Source: Candidatus Parcubacteria bacterium
GTDB lineage: Bacteria; Patescibacteriota; Minisyncoccia; Phycocordibacterales; PALSA-1337
NCBI GenBank assembly: GCA_023264475.1
Contig: JAHFMA010000035.1
Coordinates: 1 to 5,801, forward strand
Direction: 5' to 3'
Length of the DNA: 5,801 nucleotides
The position numbers and the translations under genes were made by a program. Of this stretch, positions 1 through 3,642 are shown in pieces; the first letter of the stretch is position 1; each line of letters starts with the position of its first letter. The notes beneath the pieces were generated by a model. The model saw only the letters and a list, made by a program, of their open reading frames with translations. It was not told the DNA's origin and did no database searches.

Positions 1-399
1 CTGGCCGTGAGTGCGAGGACCGCCATGGAAGCCGTGGCGCTTGACCACGCCCTGGAAGCCCTTGCCTTTGGAGATAGCCGAGACGGCTACGACATCGCCA
101 GGCTGGAATTGAGATAGCTCGATCTTGTCGCCGACTTTGAGGGCCGGAGCGTCCATGCGGAACTCCTTGACCGAGGCGAACGAGCCGAGGTCCTTCCACT
201 GCCCTTTCTGGGGCTTGGCGATGCGCGCGGCATTGCGTGTGCCCTCGCCGATCTGGACAGCCTCGTAGCCATCGACGTCCTTGGAACGGACTTGGGTGAC
301 GACATTGCCGCGGACTGCGACAGCGGTGACGGGAGTGGCCTCGCCAGCGGCTCCGTAGATCTGGGTCATATTCAGCTTTCTTCCGATGATGAATTTCAT
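1..399 (-). CDS. rplC: 50S ribosomal protein L3 (N-terminal part, cut by window edge)
   Basis: L3 is an early-assembling protein of the large ribosomal subunit; it binds 23S rRNA and sends a loop towards the peptidyl transferase centre. The window shows the first 133 codons, and the remaining C-terminal part lies beyond the left edge. The N-terminus MKFIIGRKLNMTQIYG matches the family opening (usually M-I-G-x-K-x-G-M-T). The visible end, from about residue 110, carries the L3 hallmark KGKGFQGVVKRHGFHGGPRTHG, so the identification is firm. The ATG at 399 is chosen because it gives the normal L3 start and because an in-frame TAA lies only eight codons upstream; the internal Met11 would remove the conserved opening. 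No Shine-Dalgarno sequence precedes it: the bases before the ATG read CTCACCATC. The gene follows rpsJ by 49 nt, the standard S10-operon order, and the gap contains a small GC-rich hairpin. Co-transcription with rpsJ is inferred. Confidence 0.96.
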   Translation of the reverse strand, partial: MKFIIGRKLNMTQIYGAAGEATPVTAVAVRGNVVTQVRSKDVDGYEAVQIGEGTRNAARIAKPQKGQWKDLGSFASVKEFRMDAPALKVGDKIELSQFQPGDVVAVSAISKGKGFQGVVKRHGFHGGPRTHGQ

Positions 400-411
400 G
401 ATGGTGAGGAC

Positions 412-433
412 GACCGCGTCTTACGGCGCGGTC
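412..433 (-). promoter_or_regulatory. GC-rich hairpin just upstream of the rplC start
   Basis: The two 7-nt arms GACCGCG and CGCGGTC are perfectly complementary and enclose an 8-nt loop. On the transcript the hairpin ends 12 nt before the rplC ATG, where the ribosome would dock. No T-run follows it, so it is not an intrinsic terminator. It could affect L3 initiation, mark an RNA cleavage site, or be chance. The fold is seen in the sequence; any function is inference. Confidence 0.4.
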
Positions 434-448
434 TAGCCTATATAGGGT

Positions 449-832
449 TTACATCATCTTTACGTCGATGTTCACGCCTGAAGGCAGACTGAGGTTCGTA
501 AGGGCTTCGATGACCTTGGGATTCGGGTTGAGGATATCGACAAGGCGCTTGTGCACGCGCATCTCGAATTGCTCACGGGCATTCTTGTCGATGAATGACG
601 AGCGGTTGACCGTGTACTTCTTGATCTCGGTCGGCAGGGGCACTGGACCGTGGATCACCGCATCATAGCGAGCGGCGGTATCCATGATCTGGCGGAGCGA
701 AGCATCGAGGATCTTGTGCTCGTAGGCGCGCACACGGATGCGGAGATGAGGGACAGCGCCTTCGGCCTTGGCCTTCTTGGCGCGGACTGGCTTTGCCGCT
801 GCTTTCTTGGTTGTTTCCTTTGCCGCTGCCAT
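449..832 (-). CDS. rpsJ: 30S ribosomal protein S10 (NusE) with Ala/Lys-rich N-terminal extension
   Basis: S10 is a protein of the 30S head and, as NusE in model bacteria, pairs with NusB in antitermination complexes. The 127-residue product has the full S10 fold from about residue 29 (LRIRVRAYEHKILDASLRQI) to the end. Recognisable family blocks are HGPVPLPTEIKKYTV (about 61-75) and REQFEMRVHKRLVDI (about 86-100). The E. coli protein has 103 residues; the excess is a leading segment of about 26 residues rich in Ala, Lys and Glu (AAAKETTKKAAAKPVRAKKAKAEG), probably disordered and RNA-binding. The ATG at 832 is the only start that gives this extension. A later start would have to use a non-ATG codon near residue 27, so a shorter protein cannot be wholly excluded. 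It lies 24 nt after tuf and 49 nt before rplC, with the usual operon spacing. No Shine-Dalgarno sequence is visible; the ATG is preceded by AACACCATC. Confidence 0.96.
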   Translation of the reverse strand: MAAAKETTKKAAAKPVRAKKAKAEGAVPHLRIRVRAYEHKILDASLRQIMDTAARYDAVIHGPVPLPTEIKKYTVNRSSFIDKNAREQFEMRVHKRLVDILNPNPKVIEALTNLSLPSGVNIDVKMM

Positions 833-856
833 GATGGTGTTCTTAATGTTCGATTA

Positions 857-2044
857 TTAGGCGATGACCTTGGTGACGACGCCGGAACCGACGGTCTTGC
901 CACCTTCGCGGACGGCGAAGCGCATCGGGGCTTCGAGAGCGACCGGAGCGACGAGCTTGACCTTGAAGGTCACAGTGTCACCCGGCATGACCATCTCCAC
1001 CTTCTCGGCGAGAGTCACTTCACCCGTGACGTCAGTCGTGCGGATGTAGAACTGAGGCTTGTAACCGGTGAAGAACGGAGTGTGGCGGCCACCCTCTTCC
1101 TTCTTCAAGATATAGACTTCAGCCTCGAACTCGGTGTGAGGCTTGACGGAACCCGGCTTGCAGAGCACCTGGCCGCGGGACACATCGTCCTTGGCGGTGC
1201 CGCGGAGGAGGAGGCCGGCGTTGTCGCCAGCGATACCCTCCTTGAGCTGCTTGTTGAACATCTCGATGCCGGTGATGGTCGTCTTGGCAGTGTCGCGGAA
1301 GCCGACGATCTCGACTTCATCGCCTACCTTGACGATGCCGCGCTCGATGCGACCGGTGACGACGGTGCCACGGCCTTCGATCGAGAAGATGTCTTCGATC
1401 GGCATGAGGAACGGCTTGTCGGTCTCACGTACAGGCTCAGGGATATAGTTGTCGAGAGCGTCAATGAGCTCGTCGATCTTCTTGGACCATTCTGCATCAC
1501 CTTCGAGAGCCTTGAGAGCGGAACCGCGGATGACCGGGGCGTTCTTGCCGTCGAAGTTATACTTGGTGAGGAGTTCACGCACTTCCTCTTCCACGAGGTC
1601 GATGAGGTCTTTCTCCTCTACTGCGTCGCACTTGTTGAGGAAAACGAGCACCTTCGGCACGCCGATCTGTCCGGCGAGGAGGATGTGCTCGCGAGTCTGT
1701 GGCATGACGCCGTCTAGAGCGGAAACCACGAGGATAGCGCCGTCCATCTGAGCGGCACCGGTGATCATGTTCTTGATATAGTCAGCGTGGCCCGGAGCGT
1801 CGATGTGGGCGTAGTGCCTCTTCGGGCTCTCGTATTCGACGTGAGCGAGCGAGATGGTGACGGTCTTGGAAGCATCGCGGACGGTGCCTCCCTTGGTGAT
1901 ATCTGCATAGGCCTTCGCGGTAGCGAGACCCTTCTTGGCCTGAACTGCGACGATCGCGGCCGTCAAAGTAGACTTGCCGTGGTCGATGTGACCGATAGTG
2001 CCGACGTTGACGTGCGGCTTTGTGCGATTGAATTCTGCTGCCAT
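857..2044 (-). CDS. tuf: Translation elongation factor EF-Tu with divergent switch I
   Basis: EF-Tu is the GTPase that brings aminoacyl-tRNA to the ribosomal A site. The 395-residue length is normal. The G domain shows the P-loop GHIDHGKST (residues 18-26), DAPGH (82-86, with catalytic His86), NKCD (137-140) and GSAL (174-177). The beta-barrel domains II (about 205-300, [13 protein letters not shown]) and III (about 302-395, [16 protein letters not shown] and the closing [11 protein letters not shown]) are complete. Switch I is odd: where most bacteria have NAPEEKARGITI, this protein has [15 protein letters not shown], about two residues longer, with the RG of RGITI replaced by KT. The Mg-binding Thr (Thr63 here) and the following Ile are kept, so activity is expected. 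The P-loop also ends in Ser-Thr rather than Thr-Thr. The gene ends in tandem stops TAA TAA, 24 nt before rpsJ. A 216-nt structured leader separates it from the preceding gene, which suggests it has its own promoter. It is intact and undoubtedly EF-Tu. Confidence 0.98.
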   Translation of the reverse strand: MAAEFNRTKPHVNVGTIGHIDHGKSTLTAAIVAVQAKKGLATAKAYADITKGGTVRDASKTVTISLAHVEYESPKRHYAHIDAPGHADYIKNMITGAAQMDGAILVVSALDGVMPQTREHILLAGQIGVPKVLVFLNKCDAVEEKDLIDLVEEEVRELLTKYNFDGKNAPVIRGSALKALEGDAEWSKKIDELIDALDNYIPEPVRETDKPFLMPIEDIFSIEGRGTVVTGRIERGIVKVGDEVEIVGFRDTAKTTITGIEMFNKQLKEGIAGDNAGLLLRGTAKDDVSRGQVLCKPGSVKPHTEFEAEVYILKKEEGGRHTPFFTGYKPQFYIRTTDVTGEVTLAEKVEMVMPGDTVTFKVKLVAPVALEAPMRFAVREGGKTVGSGVVTKVIA

Positions 2045-2062
2045 ATGATTATTGATTTAGCG
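2045..2062 (-). promoter_or_regulatory. AT-rich translation initiation region of tuf, no Shine-Dalgarno
   Basis: The 18 nt between the tuf leader stem-loop and the ATG read roughly CGCTAAATCAATAATCAT. No purine-rich GGAG/AGGA stretch is present. The segment is unpaired and A/T-rich and contains CAATAATCA, the same nonamer found before fusA. It may serve as an S1- or accessibility-driven ribosome entry site; this is inference. Confidence 0.45.
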
Positions 2063-2110
2063 CTTTGGTTCGCATTGTCTGGGCGTGATGCCAAACAGCG
2101 AGAACCAAAG
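2063..2110 (-). promoter_or_regulatory. 48-nt imperfect stem-loop in the tuf leader
   Basis: On the minus-strand transcript CTTTGGTT pairs with AACCAAAG (8 bp), CGC pairs with GCG (3 bp), and TGTTTGG pairs with CCAGACA (7 bp including one G-U). A 2-nt bulge lies on each side, and the loop is 8 nt (CATCACGC). That makes about 18 pairs ending 18 nt before the tuf ATG. No T-run follows, so it is not a terminator on this strand. It is a candidate structured 5' leader: translational control, mRNA protection, or a protein-binding site. It matches no known riboswitch or leader that I can name. The structure is read directly from the sequence; the role is inferred. Confidence 0.55.
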
Positions 2111-2127
2111 ATAAATTGTTAATAGGA

Positions 2128-2133
2128 CTTATA
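2128..2133 (-). promoter_or_regulatory. Weak candidate -10 element for tuf
   Basis: TATAAG lies within an AT-rich stretch of the fusA-tuf spacer, downstream of the terminator-like hairpin and the palindrome, and about 84 nt before the tuf ATG. The best -35 at an 18-nt spacing (ACGACG) matches the TTGACA consensus at only three positions. A promoter somewhere in this spacer is likely from the layout, but this exact assignment is weak. Confidence 0.2.
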
Positions 2134-2165
2134 AAGATTACTTTGTCTCTCCGTCGTTCGGACGT

Positions 2166-2185
2166 TGTGAATGTAAACATTCACA
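2166..2185. promoter_or_regulatory. 20-bp palindrome upstream of tuf (possible operator)
   Basis: The 9-nt arms TGTGAATGT and ACATTCACA are perfect inverted repeats separated by only 2 nt. Such a short spacer does not favour an RNA hairpin and suits a symmetric DNA site for a dimeric regulator. It sits about 120 nt upstream of the tuf start, just before the AT-rich promoter-like stretch. The half-sites resemble CRP and Rex boxes, but the spacing is wrong for both (TGTGA-N10-TCACA; TTGTGAA-N8-TTCACAC). The binding protein is unknown. Confidence 0.4.
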
Positions 2186-2205
2186 CGATCCTCTCTAGGA
2201 GAGAT

Positions 2206-2224
2206 AAAACGCCCTAAGGCGCGT
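2206..2224 (-). terminator. Candidate intrinsic terminator after the secreted-protein gene
   Basis: About 36 nt after the TAA of the secreted-protein gene, ACGC(G)CC pairs with GGGCGT around a TTA triloop. This gives six pairs with one bulged G, and a short T-rich tail (TTTT then ATCTCT) follows. The stem is short and the T-run modest, so termination may be partial. If real, it would separate fusA and the secreted gene from tuf-rpsJ-rplC. Confidence 0.4.
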
Positions 2225-2260
2225 GCGATGAGGATAGCACAAGGCCCTGGAAAGCGCAAA

Positions 2261-3568
2261 TTAATCCGTGATCGTGAAGTAATTGTCGCTAGAATCACAA
2301 CCGGTCGGCTGATAGTAGCTGTCATAACGGCAAATCGTGACTATATATGTGCCACTCGGAGCCGTGGTGCCAGTAGAGCCGTTCAAGGTCACACTGCCGA
2401 CATTCCAGACCGATGAGCCCGAATTGGGGGCGCTCTGCTGGATGGTATAGGTCGGACGATACATCGCGGTGCAGAAACTGCCCGACGGACAACGATAATC
2501 CATGGTGATACGGACATATCCACTCTGATTTACGTAAGGATAGGCCGAGGCGTAGGGATAATTGTTGCTTTGCCCTGTCCAAGAAATCGTGTGCTGGGTG
2601 CCGAGCTTCCAAGATTCGCCGCCGTTCGGCGATATGACCTTGAGATCCTGGCTGTTGCCTACGGAACCGACGTTGACAGTAGTCTTCGAGGTGGTGAACA
2701 AGCCGGCGCTGTTCTTCACGGTGAAAGAGACCGTGAATATACCGGTGGTCGAGTAAGAGTGGGTGAAAGACGTATTCTGAGTGGTCTGTCCAACCGAAGA
2801 AACAGCTGAGGCATAAGGCAGAATCGGCTGATCGCCCCAGTCCACAGTGTAGCTCAGCGTGCCGTTCAGGGGATCATAGGCGTGAATGGTCCAAGTGCCT
2901 GTTTGCCCTACCGATAGCGTGGTCGGCGCATCGATGCCGCTCACGACCGGCGTCTGATTGCCGTAGGGCGGATTGGTGCCGCTCGAATATATCGAGAATG
3001 CGCTGTCGCTGACGTCGCAATTGGATGTCCCGGTCTCGCAGATCTGCACGGTGTAGCGTCCGTCCGGCACGGTCGTGATAGAGGACAGGATCGGATTCTG
3101 CGGGATGGCCTGGCCGACATTCCAGGAATAGGCATTCTGGTTGATGCTGAGGCCGGTCGCTATGGTATACGGCGCATAAGAGATGAGCGGACATGCTGTG
3201 TAGCTATAGTAGTTGCAGGAAGTCGAGGATGGGACGAGCTTGATATCGGGATAAGTCGCGCGGAAGTAGGCCGGGGCTGTCCAAGTGATGCTCTGCACGG
3301 TGCCTTTGAGCCATGACTCTCCCCCATTGGGAGCGATGACGCGGAGCGGGCCAGTCTGGACTGGGTTCTGATATGTCGGATAGGTCGGATATGTCTGGTT
3401 GATCGGCACGCAGGTGTAGCCATACGGGCAGAAGACCTGCGTCTGGACGATCGGCGTACAAGTGTAGCCGTAGGGACAGAAGACCGTTTGCGCTTCGGCG
3501 TTAGAGGCAAAAGCGCCTCCGAGCACGGCCACAGCCGCCAAAACCAGGGTGAAGATATTTCTTTTCAT
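2261..3568 (-). CDS. Secreted protein with two PNGGESW-type beta domains flanking a PKD-like domain
   Basis: This is a 435-residue exported protein of unknown function. Residues 1-26 form a Sec signal peptide: Lys-Arg start, hydrophobic core IFTLVLAAVAVLGGAFA, and an A-x-A type end (AEA before Gln27). Residues 29-56 hold two copies of VFCPYGYTC(T/V)PI with a 16-residue period, then a Tyr-Pro-Thr linker to about 69. Residues 74-194 and 308-435 are homologous domains, each starting with V-I-(A/S)-PNGGESW, then I-(T/S)-W, W-N-V-G, Y-x-V-x-I-C and F-(S/T)-I. They resemble the Kre9/KNH-type Ig-like domain (Pfam PF10342), an assignment from motif memory. Residues 207-300 look like a PKD domain (VDWGD; HSYSTTGIFTVSFTVKNSAG). 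All 12 cysteines lie after the signal peptide in six close pairs, consistent with disulfides. No LPxTG, C-terminal membrane segment or catalytic motif is visible, so adhesion or a cell-surface role is a guess. The ATG at 3568 gives the complete signal peptide; no Shine-Dalgarno sequence precedes it. Its place between fusA and tuf is unexpected. Confidence 0.93.
   Translation of the reverse strand: MKRNIFTLVLAAVAVLGGAFASNAEAQTVFCPYGYTCTPIVQTQVFCPYGYTCVPINQTYPTYPTYQNPVQTGPLRVIAPNGGESWLKGTVQSITWTAPAYFRATYPDIKLVPSSTSCNYYSYTACPLISYAPYTIATGLSINQNAYSWNVGQAIPQNPILSSITTVPDGRYTVQICETGTSNCDVSDSAFSIYSSGTNPPYGNQTPVVSGIDAPTTLSVGQTGTWTIHAYDPLNGTLSYTVDWGDQPILPYASAVSSVGQTTQNTSFTHSYSTTGIFTVSFTVKNSAGLFTTSKTTVNVGSVGNSQDLKVISPNGGESWKLGTQHTISWTGQSNNYPYASAYPYVNQSGYVRITMDYRCPSGSFCTAMYRPTYTIQQSAPNSGSSVWNVGSVTLNGSTGTTAPSGTYIVTICRYDSYYQPTGCDSSDNYFTITD
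3401..3487 (-). repeat. Tandem 48-bp coding repeat (CPYGYTC motif)
   Basis: Two copies, at 3401-3439 and 3449-3487, share 30 of 39 aligned bases at a 48-nt period. Each encodes VFCPYGYTC followed by T or V and then PI, in the mature N-terminus of the secreted protein. Most differences are synonymous, so the peptide is conserved while the DNA has drifted. That points to selection on the Cys-Pro-Tyr-Gly-Tyr-Thr-Cys loop rather than a recent slippage event. Confidence 0.8.
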
Positions 3569-3588
3569 ATGGATAGCTTAGAACGAAA

Positions 3589-3620
3589 GCCGCATGCATA
3601 CAAGGACGTATGCATGTGGC
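3589..3620. repeat. Long inverted repeat in the fusA-secreted gene gap
   Basis: GCC-G-CATGCATAC and GTATGCATG-T-GGC surround a 6-nt spacer (AAGGAC on the plus strand). As plus-strand RNA this is a 13-bp stem with one G-U pair; as the minus-strand transcript the G-T position becomes an A-C mismatch, leaving 9+3 pairs. A further AGAAC/GTTCT pairing (3580-3584 with 3622-3626) could extend it. It ends 20 nt before the secreted-protein ATG. The downstream transcript reads TTTCGTTCT, only mildly T-rich, so it is at best a weak attenuator. An mRNA processing or stability element is an alternative. Confidence 0.5.
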
Positions 3621-3642
3621 TGTTCTTACGGGGCCAAAATGA

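Noticed and set aside
650..1717. Long plus-strand open frame of 355 codons opposite tuf and the end of rpsJ
   Set aside because: It is antisense to tuf, whose codon bias keeps stops out of this frame. The translation (Asp/Glu/Leu-rich, low complexity) matches no family, and it overlaps a certain gene completely.
2063..2110. Intrinsic terminator at the tuf leader stem-loop
   Set aside because: On the minus strand the stem is followed by CGCTAAATCAAT, with no T-run. On the plus strand it is followed by ATAAATTG. The element is kept as a leader structure instead.
2166..2185. CRP site or Rex operator
   Set aside because: The half-sites TGTGA/TCACA and TTGTGAA/TTCACAC are similar, but they are separated by 10 and 8 nt instead of the 6 and 4 nt these regulators need. 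Only a generic palindrome is claimed.
3365..3400. Microsatellite-like TCGGATA repeats as a phase-variation tract
   Set aside because: The roughly 9-nt units encode the Tyr-Pro-Thr linker of the secreted protein. A unit of nine keeps the frame, so it cannot switch the gene off, and only about three imperfect copies exist.
3569..3642. Sigma-70 promoter for the secreted-protein gene in the fusA gap
   Set aside because: TTGGCC with TGCATA at a 17-nt spacing was the best pair found, but the -10 matches consensus at too few positions and overlaps the inverted repeat.
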